A stretch of 16,551 nt of DNA from Candidatus Bathyarchaeota archaeon. Lineage in GTDB: Archaea > Thermoproteota > Bathyarchaeia > Bathyarchaeales > Bathycorpusculaceae. This document shows positions 6,790 to 13,594 of the stretch, in pieces; the stretch's first letter is position 1; every line of letters begins with the position of its first letter. The notes under the pieces were generated by a model. That model had not been told where the DNA came from. It saw only the letters and a list, made by a program, of their open reading frames with translations, and made no database searches. The stretch lies in the NCBI GenBank assembly GCA_003601875.1, contig PIYF01000004.1, positions 1-16,551 of the forward strand, given 5' to 3'. The position numbers and the translations under genes were made by a program.

Positions 6790-8355
6790 TTAACTTTTGT
6801 AAACAATTTTTCCGTTAACCACCGTCATTTCTACGGAAACTTCTTTAATTCTCTCTTTTGGGATGTTGAAAATGTCCTCTGAAAGAACTGTTAAGTCTGC
6901 GAATTTTCCAACTTTTATTGTTCCCCTTTCTTTTTCATCGAAAGCAGCGTAAGCTGCATTAACAGTGTAAGTTTTTAATGCTTCTTCAACTGTAAGTCTT
7001 TCCTCTGAAAAGTTGGCTCTTGTAACGGCAGCCCATATTCCTAAAATTGGATTTATTGGTTCCACTGGACAGTCTGAACCTGAAACTACGGTTATGCCTT
7101 TACTGATCAAAGTTTTAAATGGGTAAACCCAGCGGGCTCTTTCTTTTCCAACACGTTCTTCAACCCAAAAGTCTGAAACTGTAAAGTGGGGTTGAATAGA
7201 AGCTATTAAACCCAATTTCCTTATTCGTTCTATTAGGTTTGGATTTAAAACTGAACAATGTTCAATTCTGTGTCTATGATTTTCCCTTGAAAAATTTTCT
7301 AAAGCCTTTTCATAAGCGTTAACAACAATTTCTACTGCTTTGTCGCCTATAGCGTGAATCCCTAATTGTAAACCAGCCTTATGGGCTTTAAGAACCAATT
7401 TTTCTAGAGTTTGCTCGTCATAGTAGAGCATTCCCCTCGTTTCAGGTTTATCTTTGTATGGCTCCTTCAAAGCAGCTGTTCTGGCGCCTAAAGAACCGTC
7501 GGAGAAAATTTTAACAAAACCTACTTTAACCATTTTGTTTCCAAAATTTGTGGTTAACCCAAGCTTGACAAGGGTGTCTAGGAGTTTAACTGGAATTCCC
7601 AGGTAAACTCTTATTGGAAGTTTCCCCTCTAAATAGAGTTTTTGTATGATGCGTATTTCATCAGCTGAATTGACAATCCAATGAACGCATGTTAACCCAT
7701 TTTTTACTGCTTCTCTACAAGCTTGGATGCATGCTTCCTCTAACTCTTTAAATGTTGGTTTTGGAATAACCTTCCAAACAAGGTCTAAGGCTTTCTCCCT
7801 TAAAATTCCGTTAGGTTCACCCGTAGCTTCATCCAAATCAATTTTTCCATCTTCAACAACTGTTTCTTTAGTTATCCCAGCAAGCTTTAACGCTTTAGTG
7901 TTTGCAACTGCTAAATGTCCGCAGACTCGAACTAGAAAAACCGGTTTTTCGCTTAAAGCTTCATCCAAATCCCAACGTGTTGGATAACGTTTTTCAATGA
8001 ATTTTTCATGATCCCATCTTCCACCCAAAATCCATTTTTTATCAGGATTTTCCCTTGCAAACTCTTTAACCTTATCTTGCATTTCTTTTATTGATTTAAC
8101 TTCTCTAAGGTTTAGGGTTCGGAGGAAATTTCCGAAACCAGTCATGTGAACGTGGCAGTCGTTAAAACCTGGAATGACAAGTTTTCCTTCTACATCTACA
8201 ACTTTCGTTTCATCACCTATATACTTGCAAACTTCACTGTTTGAGCCTACAGCAACTATTTTTCCGTCATAAACGGCTAAGGCTTCAGCTTTGGATTTTT
8301 CAGGGTTTAAAGTTTTAACATTCCCATTTAAAATGACAAGTTCAGCTTTCAACAT
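6790..8355 (-). CDS. Metal-dependent amidohydrolase (Amidohydro_3, YtcJ/AepA-like)
   Basis: A 521-residue member of the amidohydrolase-3 family, probably a cytoplasmic hydrolase of amide or related C-N bonds; the substrate cannot be told from sequence. The N-terminal beta-sandwich (KAELVILNGNVKTLNPEKS) leads into the metal motif VIPGFNDCHVHMTGFG (His68, His70). Further barrel motifs follow: FSDGSLGARTAAL, GLQLGIHAIGDKAVEI, HRHRIEHCSVL and VSGSDCPVEPINP (metal-site Asp). The C-terminus closes the sandwich with GTIKVGKFADLTVLSED. Length and order match the family, with no sign of damage and no signal peptide. The ATG at 8355 follows the eS30 stop by 32 bases without a clear Shine-Dalgarno. It could be leaderless, with TTTAAA near 8386-8391 as TATA box, or read through from eS30. 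Confidence 0.92.
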   Translation of the reverse strand: MLKAELVILNGNVKTLNPEKSKAEALAVYDGKIVAVGSNSEVCKYIGDETKVVDVEGKLVIPGFNDCHVHMTGFGNFLRTLNLREVKSIKEMQDKVKEFARENPDKKWILGGRWDHEKFIEKRYPTRWDLDEALSEKPVFLVRVCGHLAVANTKALKLAGITKETVVEDGKIDLDEATGEPNGILREKALDLVWKVIPKPTFKELEEACIQACREAVKNGLTCVHWIVNSADEIRIIQKLYLEGKLPIRVYLGIPVKLLDTLVKLGLTTNFGNKMVKVGFVKIFSDGSLGARTAALKEPYKDKPETRGMLYYDEQTLEKLVLKAHKAGLQLGIHAIGDKAVEIVVNAYEKALENFSRENHRHRIEHCSVLNPNLIERIRKLGLIASIQPHFTVSDFWVEERVGKERARWVYPFKTLISKGITVVSGSDCPVEPINPILGIWAAVTRANFSEERLTVEEALKTYTVNAAYAAFDEKERGTIKVGKFADLTVLSEDIFNIPKERIKEVSVEMTVVNGKIVYKS

Positions 8356-8387
8356 ACTTTAAAATTATACGTTCTAGAAAATAAGGT

Positions 8388-8549
8388 TTAAATCCAGTTC
8401 TGTCCGGGTTTCCTCTGCAAAATTATTCTTTTCTCATAGTTACGTCTATTCCTAAACCTTGGAAGAGGACTTTTTTTAGGTTTAGGTTGAATCTTAGGGG
8501 TTTGAGACCTAACCTTTCCAGCCTTTGCAAGTGAACCATGCGTCGGCAT
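8388..8549 (-). CDS. rps30e: Small ribosomal subunit protein eS30
   Basis: A 53-residue basic protein that I recognise as archaeal eS30. It begins [20 protein letters not shown], the family signature (HGSL-AGKVR-QTP), continues with a Lys/Pro-rich stretch and [11 protein letters not shown], and ends RKPGQNWI. It is a small-subunit ribosomal protein that binds rRNA with an extended basic chain. The ATG at 8549 is preceded by GGTGTGAT about 3 bases upstream as a ribosome site, and a TATA-like GGTTTAAG (8584-8591) fits a start of transcription near 8563. It is divergent from the tRNA-Leu gene, 66 bases away, and may be co-transcribed with the amidohydrolase. The gene is easily missed because of its size. 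Confidence 0.95.
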   Translation of the reverse strand: MPTHGSLAKAGKVRSQTPKIQPKPKKSPLPRFRNRRNYEKRIILQRKPGQNWI

Positions 8550-8583
8550 TCAATCACACCATGCTTTTCTTGTAAAACGTAAC

Positions 8584-8591
8584 TCTTAAAC
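8584..8591 (-). promoter_or_regulatory. TATA box of eS30
   Basis: GGTTTAAG on the minus strand, preceded by AAAA (purine-rich, BRE-like), lies about 25 bases from the expected transcript start before the eS30 ATG. The promoter for the divergent tRNA must lie in the same 66-base gap, but no separate clear TATA box for it is seen. Confidence 0.5.
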
Positions 8592-8615
8592 CTTTTCTTA
8601 ACAAAAATAGAAGCG

Positions 8616-8700
8616 GCGGGGGTTGCCGAGTCTGGTCAAAGGCGCAGGCTTCAGGAGCCTGTCCCGTAGGGGTTCGTGGGTTCAAATCCCACCCCCCGCA
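8616..8700 (+). tRNA. tRNA-Leu (anticodon CAG)
   Basis: The acceptor stem pairs GCGGGGG (8616-8622) with CCCCCGC (8693-8699), with A at 8700 as discriminator. The anticodon stem CAGGC/GCCTG (8645-8649, 8657-8661) holds the loop TTCAGGA, so the anticodon is CAG at 8652-8654. The long variable arm (CCC-gta-GGG) marks a class II tRNA, and the T arm is GTGGG-TTCAAAT-CCCAC. The A73 discriminator and class II form agree with leucine. There is no intron, and the 3' CCA is not encoded, as is usual in archaea. Confidence 0.97.
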
Positions 8701-8753
8701 CTTGCTCAGAACCTACGAAGTATGTGAAATTGAAATGGAGTGTTAATGGTTAA

Positions 8754-10010
8754 TTGAAGTCTACTGATAAGCCTAAAGTGAAGGGGTTGGTGGTTTTTGA
8801 TGTTGAGGGTGTTTTACTGCCTAAAAGAAGGTTTATACCTTTTGAAATTATGGGAAAACTTGGGTTTTCAAAATTTTTGAAGATTGTGTTTTTCGGTGTT
8901 CTCTACGAGGTTGGGTTGTCATCTCTTGAAGCTTCTTTGAGGAGAATTTACAAGTGTTTTAGAGGATATAAAATAGAGGAATTACGCCATTATTTTATGA
9001 AAATACCTTTATTACCTGGTTCTATTGAAGTTTTAAATTTTTTGCATGAAAAAGGATGGAAAATAGCTCTTATAAGTTCAGGTTTGCCTCAAATCTTTGT
9101 TGAAGAATTGGCAGTCAAGTTTAAAGTAGATTACGCCTTTGGTTTAAAATTGAAAATTGATAAGGGAAGGTTTACAGGTGAAATTGAAGGGGAAGTTTTA
9201 AGGAAAAATGGAAAGGAAACAATTCTTAAGAGAATTCTTCACAGTGAAGGTTTATCACCTCAAAGTTGTATTTTGGTTGCAGATGACCGTAATAACCTTC
9301 AAATGTTTAAGTATGCAGGTTTAAAAATAGGGTATAATCCAGATTTCATGTTAAGCGCTAAATCAGACTACGTTGTTACAGAAGATTTAACCAAGATTAT
9401 ACCTATAATAGCTCAGAATAGGTTTAAGAGAACTCATGTTTCTCTTACAAGGGAAAGCCTAATTCGTGAAACAATCCATATAGCTGGATTTTTCACATCA
9501 TTCTTTTGCATTTACATATTAAACCGTTATATTACTGCTCTCCTAATTTTCCTTGTAACAGTTCTTTACACAGCTTCCGAATTTGCTAGGATTTCAGGAA
9601 AAACCTTCCCAATATTCACATTGATAACGTCGAAGGCTGCTGTGAAACTGGAACAGTATGAGTTTGCAACAGCGCCAATTTTCTATGCTTTCGGCATAAT
9701 AATTTCATTATTAATTTTCACGCCATCGATTAGCTATGCTTCAATCGCCATACTTACGTTAGGTGATGGAGCTGCAGCGTTATTCGGTAGAAAATTTGGA
9801 AAAACACAATTTCCCTTCAATAAAGCTAAACATTTAGAGGGGACAATTCCTGGTTTAATCTTCGCTTTTGTAGGTGCATCCATTTTTTTAAATCCAACAA
9901 AAGCATTTATAGGAGCAGTGGTGGGAACCAGTGTAGAATGCCTCCCTACACCTGTAAGCGACAACATAGCTGTTCCACTGATTAGCGGTGTCATATTAAC
10001 CTTTATCTAA
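8754..10010 (+). CDS. Fusion of HAD phosphatase-like domain with polyprenol/dolichol kinase-like membrane domain
   Basis: A 418-residue protein with two unrelated halves. Residues 10-220 are a HAD-family, SerB-like domain. Motif I is VVFDVEGVLLP (Asp16; the second acid is Glu18 where Asp is usual), motif II is KIALISSGLPQIF, a Lys-containing segment NGKETILKRIL follows, and motif IV is LVADDRNNLQMF. Residues 230-418 hold about six or seven hydrophobic segments. They carry the SEC59/DGK1/phytol kinase signature LTLGDGAAALFGRKFGKTQF, then NKAKHLEGTIPG and LPTPVSDNIAVPLISG. That family transfers phosphate from CTP to polyprenols, phytol or diacylglycerol. The combination suggests control of a lipid phosphate pool, such as salvage of an isoprenoid alcohol, but this is inference. 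The TTG start at 8754 is weakly supported (GGAG 13 bases upstream); a GTG eight codons later is possible. Confidence 0.85.
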   Translation: MKSTDKPKVKGLVVFDVEGVLLPKRRFIPFEIMGKLGFSKFLKIVFFGVLYEVGLSSLEASLRRIYKCFRGYKIEELRHYFMKIPLLPGSIEVLNFLHEKGWKIALISSGLPQIFVEELAVKFKVDYAFGLKLKIDKGRFTGEIEGEVLRKNGKETILKRILHSEGLSPQSCILVADDRNNLQMFKYAGLKIGYNPDFMLSAKSDYVVTEDLTKIIPIIAQNRFKRTHVSLTRESLIRETIHIAGFFTSFFCIYILNRYITALLIFLVTVLYTASEFARISGKTFPIFTLITSKAAVKLEQYEFATAPIFYAFGIIISLLIFTPSISYASIAILTLGDGAAALFGRKFGKTQFPFNKAKHLEGTIPGLIFAFVGASIFLNPTKAFIGAVVGTSVECLPTPVSDNIAVPLISGVILTFI

Positions 10011-10014
10011 GCGA

Positions 10015-10062
10015 AACTTCAAAAATTTCCGAAGTTAACATAAAATTCTTTTTAATCTTTTT
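10015..10062. terminator. Inverted repeat and T-rich tract after the kinase fusion, upstream of the HTH gene
   Basis: AACTTC (10015-10020) and GAAGTT (10031-10036) form a 6-bp stem with a 10-base loop, followed by T-rich sequence (10048-10062). It can end the upstream transcript. A TATA-like CATAAAA at 10039-10045 inside the stretch can start the HTH gene about 18 bases before its TTG. The stem could alternatively be an operator for the regulator. Confidence 0.4.
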
Positions 10063-10085
10063 ACATGTGTTTATGGAGGCTCTGT

Positions 10086-10376
10086 TTGAACTGTGAAGTT
10101 GATTTAGAGGATTGGCGATGGAGGATTATAGCTTTGGAAATAGGAAGTAATGTTGGTAAAAGAATTCTTTCAATTTTACAAGAGGAAACAATGTCTGCAA
10201 CTGAAATATCAAAAGAACTTAGTTTACCCCTCACAACCGTTTTCTATCATCTTTCAAGACTGGAGTTTCTAGGGTTAATTGAAAGTGAAGTAAAATTCAG
10301 CAGTAAAGGATCTAGATGGACAAAATACTACAGAGCCTCATGTTCAAAAATAACTTTCAAAATTGGAGGTGAATAG
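10086..10376 (+). CDS. Small winged-HTH (ArsR/HTH_20-like) transcription regulator
   Basis: A 96-residue protein with a winged helix-turn-helix over about residues 18-85. The helix GKRILSILQEE is followed by the HTH pair MSATEISKELSLPLTTVFYHLSRL, then a wing segment GLIESEVKFSSKGSRWTKYY. It resembles archaeal ArsR-type regulators. No metal-binding Cys pair is evident, although NCEVD near the start and ASCS near the end contain one Cys each. I take the TTG at 10086 as start because GGAGG (10075-10079) stands 6 bases upstream; the ATG at 10065 would lie ahead of this site. The stop is 3 bases before the next gene, whose Shine-Dalgarno lies within its last codons, so the two are co-expressed. 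Confidence 0.82.
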   Translation: MNCEVDLEDWRWRIIALEIGSNVGKRILSILQEETMSATEISKELSLPLTTVFYHLSRLEFLGLIESEVKFSSKGSRWTKYYRASCSKITFKIGGE

Positions 10377-10379
10377 TAT

Positions 10380-10886
10380 ATGAGTGAAGAAGAAGAAGAA
10401 AAGAAAGGCATAGTGGAAAACACTGGAGTGTTAAATCTGAAAAGTATAACTGAAGAGGGGATAGAACAGTTAAGGAAGATAAGAAACGTTGGAGTGGTAA
10501 TTGTTCCAGAAAAGTTTGTCGGAAAAATTACTGCAAAAATGGAGAACGTTGGAGTGGTGGTTCCCTACAAAGAGGGAATGAGAATTTACACTGGAAAATC
10601 AAAGATAAACGCTGACATGTTAAAAAACGTTGAAGAACCAATAAGCATTCTGAACTCTGGTAAACTTATAGTTGAAAAGGATGCTACAACAGAACTGATA
10701 GGTCAAAAGATAAAGGAGATTAGGAATTATGGGAAAATAATAGTGCCCAAACTCACATATGGTGCGATAGCATCAAAAGTTTCGGAAAATACGGGGAAAA
10801 TTGAAGTTTTAGAGGAAGTCATAGAGGAGAAAACTAAAGAACTGCAAAAAGAACTTGAAGAACTACGCAAACTCAGCGAAGGTTGA
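10380..10886 (+). CDS. Hypothetical protein with two internal repeats and C-terminal coiled coil
   Basis: A 168-residue protein of a family I do not recognise. After an acidic start (SEEEEEKK), a segment of about 50 residues occurs twice. Copy 1 (about 14-61) opens with ENTGVLNL, continues IRNVGVVIVPEKF and ends MENVGVVV. Copy 2 (about 92-143) opens with LNSGKLIV, continues IRNYGKIIVPKLTYG and ends SENTGKIEV. The spaced N-x-G turns with short hydrophobic strands suggest a beta-solenoid-like fold. Residues 144-168 form a charged coiled coil (EVIEEKTKELQKELEELRKL). There are no Cys residues, membrane segments or signal peptide. GGAGGTGA lies 7 bases before the ATG and overlaps the end of the HTH gene. 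The regulator probably controls or works with it, but the task is unknown. Confidence 0.8.
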   Translation: MSEEEEEKKGIVENTGVLNLKSITEEGIEQLRKIRNVGVVIVPEKFVGKITAKMENVGVVVPYKEGMRIYTGKSKINADMLKNVEEPISILNSGKLIVEKDATTELIGQKIKEIRNYGKIIVPKLTYGAIASKVSENTGKIEVLEEVIEEKTKELQKELEELRKLSEG

Positions 10887-10892
10887 GTTCTC

Positions 10893-11056
10893 TTATTTCA
10901 TTTCAGAAACTATTTTCTTGAATCTACTGAAGGATCAACTTTAATATTATTGTATCGTTAGTGGTAGACGGATTTGCTAGCATGGCCAGTTCAGAAACAA
11001 CGTCTAAATCTGCTTTTTTATTTTACGAATCGAAAATTTTCTTCACTTATGTCCAT
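10893..11056 (-). pseudogene. Possible decayed small ORF (about 54 codons, three single-base shifts)
   Basis: In the 216-base gap before the nuoC-like gene, the minus strand reads MDISEENFRFV from an ATG at 11056. It then needs a shift to continue as KKADLDVVSELAMLANPSTT..., another to give KVDPSVDSRK, and a third to give IVSEMK and a TAA at 10893. Each shift lies at a run of A and would be repaired by one base. A TATA-like TTCTTAAAC lies about 25 bases upstream of the ATG. This may be a decayed gene or chance; no family was recognised. Confidence 0.25.
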
Positions 11057-11075
11057 TTTTGAAAATCTCTGAGGA

Positions 11076-11085
11076 AAGGTTTAAG
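11076..11085 (+). promoter_or_regulatory. TATA box/BRE of the nuoC-nuoIBD operon
   Basis: AAGGTTTAAG shows a purine-rich BRE followed by a TATA-like TTTAA. Transcription would begin about 22-25 bases downstream, at or next to the TTG at 11103. The nuoC-like mRNA is therefore probably leaderless, which agrees with the absence of a Shine-Dalgarno there. Confidence 0.55.
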
Positions 11086-11102
11086 AATTTGTTGTATGCT
11101 AC

Positions 11103-11597
11103 TTGTTTGAAGGGATAATCACGAGTGTTAGCGGTTTATTTGAGAAGCTGGATAAATTAAGTTTCAATAGAAGTGTAAAGGGAAACGTTAATTATGTTAG
11201 AGCTTCTAAGGAGAATTACCTTAAAATTGCAGCTTTCCTTAAAGAAAATGGTTTTAAAAGGTTTTTAACAGTTGGCGTTGTAGACTGGTTAGAAAAAGGA
11301 AGTTTTGAAGTTTACTTCATCGTCCATAACATGAATAATATTTACGTTAAGGTTTCAACGGAAATACCTCGAGAAAAACCTGAGATTCCGAGTCTTTCAG
11401 ATTTATGGCCTAATGCAGCAATGCACGAACGGGAGTCATGGGAGCTTTTCGGAATAAAATTCTCTGGAAACCCAATGTTGAAACCTTTATTCCTGGAGGA
11501 TTGGAACGGCCCGCCGCCTTTTAAGAAAGATTTTAACTGGAGGGAATACGTAAAGCAAACTTTTAAGTTGCCTCAAGCTGGTGGTGATAAGCAATGA
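11103..11597 (+). CDS. nuoC: NuoC-like 30 kDa subunit of a complex I / group 4 [NiFe]-hydrogenase-related enzyme
   Basis: A 164-residue member of the respiratory-chain 30 kDa subunit family (also found in F420H2 dehydrogenases and Ech-type hydrogenases). The diagnostic motif is clear near residues 103-145: HERESWELFGIKFSGNPML followed by PLFLEDWNGPPPFKKDF. The preceding part has the usual alternating strands (FKRFLTVGVVDWLEKGSFEV). In relatives this subunit is a scaffold that contacts the NuoD/large subunit and has no cofactor. The TTG at 11103 is the only sensible start before the conserved domain, and a TATA box at 11076-11085 suggests a leaderless message. Its stop overlaps the start of the next gene by 4 bases (ATGA), so the products are made together and should bind each other. 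Confidence 0.93.
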   Translation: MFEGIITSVSGLFEKLDKLSFNRSVKGNVNYVRASKENYLKIAAFLKENGFKRFLTVGVVDWLEKGSFEVYFIVHNMNNIYVKVSTEIPREKPEIPSLSDLWPNAAMHERESWELFGIKFSGNPMLKPLFLEDWNGPPPFKKDFNWREYVKQTFKLPQAGGDKQ

Positions 11598-13582
11598 TCA
11601 GGGAAGCCCTCAAATCTTTAAAATCTGGATTTCAACTCTTGAAAAGTAAGCCTATAACCTACAATTTTCCACCAGAAACTCCATTAGCGAAGGAGTTTAG
11701 AGGACGACACATTTTTGATCCAACTAAATGTAGAAGTTGTGGTTTATGTGCTAAAATTTGCCCAAACAAAGCTATAGAGATGGTTGAGGAGGGAGGAACC
11801 CCAAGCAGTTCTCAGGTTAAGGTTCGCCATCCACAAATAGATTATGCTAAATGTTGTTTCTGTGGTTTATGTGCAGACATCTGTCCAACAGGAGCTTTAC
11901 GAATGACAAACTTTCCAATGTTAGTTGCGATGGATAAAAGTCAACTTTTATTCCCTCCTGAAAAATTAGCTCAACCTCCAGAGTTAAAAATGCCTGAAAA
12001 ACCTAAAATTAAAAATTTGACGAGTTGGGCTCGTTCTAGAAGCCTCTGGGTTATAAACTTCTTCACTGGATGCTGTTTCATAGAGGCCATTCCATGGGTT
12101 AGCAGTGGCTTCGACATGGAAAGATTCGGTTTGTTAGTTGCTGACAGCCCTAGACACGCAGATATATTCATCATCGCCGGATACGTTACATGGAAAACTT
12201 TGAAGCGTATAATAAGAATTTATGAACAGACACCACCACCAAAATTTGTTGTAGCCCTTGGAAATTGTCCAGCAACAGGAGGCACATACTGGGACAGTTA
12301 TAACACAGTTAAAAAAATAGATGATTACATTCCAGTTGACATATGGATTGCTGGATGTCCACCTAGACCTGAACCAATAGGTTTAGCCGTTGTAGAAGCA
12401 ATGAACGCTATTCAAAGTGGATATACAGGCAAAAAAGAGGAGGTTAAGACTTCAGAAAAATTAAGGGTTCCAGCAACTAAAGAAAAGTTGGAGGAGAACG
12501 AATTTTTACTTCCATTTGGTCCTCAACATCCAGCTTCTGGAAACTTTCAATTAAAACTAAAAATTGACGGAGAAAACATTGTAGAGGCTGAACCTCAAGT
12601 TGGATATTTACATAGAGGTTTCGAAAAATTAATGGAGTATAGAACGTGGATGCAAAATGTAATGCTTGTTGAAAGAATATGCGTTCTTGACGGCGGCTCT
12701 TACGAAGTAGGCTACAGCGTTGCTGTTGAAAAATTAGCCGGGTTAGAACCTCCTGAAAGAGCTCAACATCTAAGGGTGATTCAAGCTGAACTTTCAAGAA
12801 TACAGAGTCACCTTTTAAACCTTGGATTAATAGGTGGAGCAACGGGTTTCCATACAATTCAAAGGATAACGTGGGGAGATAGAGAAAAAATTCTATACCT
12901 TCTGGAAAGATTAACGGGTGGAAGAATATATCACATTTATTCAATTCCAGGTGGAGTGCGTAGAGACCTAAAAGAAGAATTCAAAAAAGAAGCTGTGAAA
13001 GTTTTAGCTTACATGAGGAAAAGATTAAAAACCTATGATGAACTTTTCATTGAGAACCCTGTTTTCAGAAAGAGAACATTAGATATAGGGAAGTTGAAAG
13101 CGGAAACAGCCTTAGAAAATGATGTTACTGGTCCAAATTTAAGAGCTTCCGGGATTAAATTTGACGTCAGAAAATCAACACCATATCTTGCCTATGATCA
13201 ACTAGACTTTGAAATACCAACATTTAAAGAGGGAGACGCTTACCACAGAACCCTTGTAAGAAGAATGGAGATTGAAGAAAGTTTGAATATAATTGAACAA
13301 GCATTAAAGAAAATTCCGAGCGGCGCCTTTAAAGTGAGGTTCGCTCCATTTGCTACTGTTCCTGAAGGAGAAGCTATGAGTTTCATTGAAAGTGCGAGGG
13401 GTGAACTTTGTTTTCATATGGTAAGTTCTGGAACTAACATGCCTTACAGAGTGAAAGTGAGGGGGCCAACTTTTGACACAATTCTCGTTATGCTACCTAA
13501 AATCTTGAAAGGGGCAAAAATTGCGGATGTACCTGTGATTTATTGGAGTCTTGACAATTGTCCAGCTGACCATGACAGATAA
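11594..13582 (+). CDS. NuoI-NuoB-NuoD triple fusion, [NiFe]-hydrogenase-like redox protein
   Basis: A single 662-residue chain joins three subunits that are normally separate. Residues 40-105 are a two-cluster ferredoxin (NuoI-like) with CRSCGLCAKICP (Cys46/49/52/56) and CCFCGLCADICP (Cys87/90/93/97). Residues 150-280 are NuoB-like, with all four ligands for the proximal 4Fe-4S cluster: TGCCFIE (Cys160, Cys161), LGNCPATGG (Cys225) and AGCPPRPEP (Cys255). Residues 305-662 are the NuoD / large-subunit domain with LLPFGPQHPAS and VGYLHRGFEKLMEYRTW. The hydrogenase L1 site reads ERICVLDG (Cys363, Asp366) and L2 reads SLDNCPADHDR (Cys656, Asp659), so each CxxC has Asp in place of its second Cys. 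The chain ends three residues after Asp659, with no C-terminal extension for protease maturation. No membrane helix is visible. A standard [NiFe] site is unlikely; the redox partner is unknown. Confidence 0.93.
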   Translation: MIREALKSLKSGFQLLKSKPITYNFPPETPLAKEFRGRHIFDPTKCRSCGLCAKICPNKAIEMVEEGGTPSSSQVKVRHPQIDYAKCCFCGLCADICPTGALRMTNFPMLVAMDKSQLLFPPEKLAQPPELKMPEKPKIKNLTSWARSRSLWVINFFTGCCFIEAIPWVSSGFDMERFGLLVADSPRHADIFIIAGYVTWKTLKRIIRIYEQTPPPKFVVALGNCPATGGTYWDSYNTVKKIDDYIPVDIWIAGCPPRPEPIGLAVVEAMNAIQSGYTGKKEEVKTSEKLRVPATKEKLEENEFLLPFGPQHPASGNFQLKLKIDGENIVEAEPQVGYLHRGFEKLMEYRTWMQNVMLVERICVLDGGSYEVGYSVAVEKLAGLEPPERAQHLRVIQAELSRIQSHLLNLGLIGGATGFHTIQRITWGDREKILYLLERLTGGRIYHIYSIPGGVRRDLKEEFKKEAVKVLAYMRKRLKTYDELFIENPVFRKRTLDIGKLKAETALENDVTGPNLRASGIKFDVRKSTPYLAYDQLDFEIPTFKEGDAYHRTLVRRMEIEESLNIIEQALKKIPSGAFKVRFAPFATVPEGEAMSFIESARGELCFHMVSSGTNMPYRVKVRGPTFDTILVMLPKILKGAKIADVPVIYWSLDNCPADHDR

Positions 13583-13594
13583 TTGTCAAGGCTC
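13546..13594. terminator. Long hairpin spanning the convergent 3' ends of nuoIBD fusion and DUF134 gene
   Basis: GAGTCTTGACAATT (13546-13559) pairs with AATTGTCAAGGCTC (13581-13594) over 14 bp with one G-T pair, leaving a 21-base loop. It covers the last codons of both convergent genes, whose stops are only 3 bases apart. It is symmetric, so it can form in either transcript and may act as a two-way end or processing site. Archaeal terminators usually rely on T tracts, which are absent here. Confidence 0.5.

Noticed and set aside
12477..12944. Minus-strand frame of 155 codons inside the NuoD-like domain
   Set aside because: The plus strand carries conserved large-subunit motifs throughout; the antisense frame has none.
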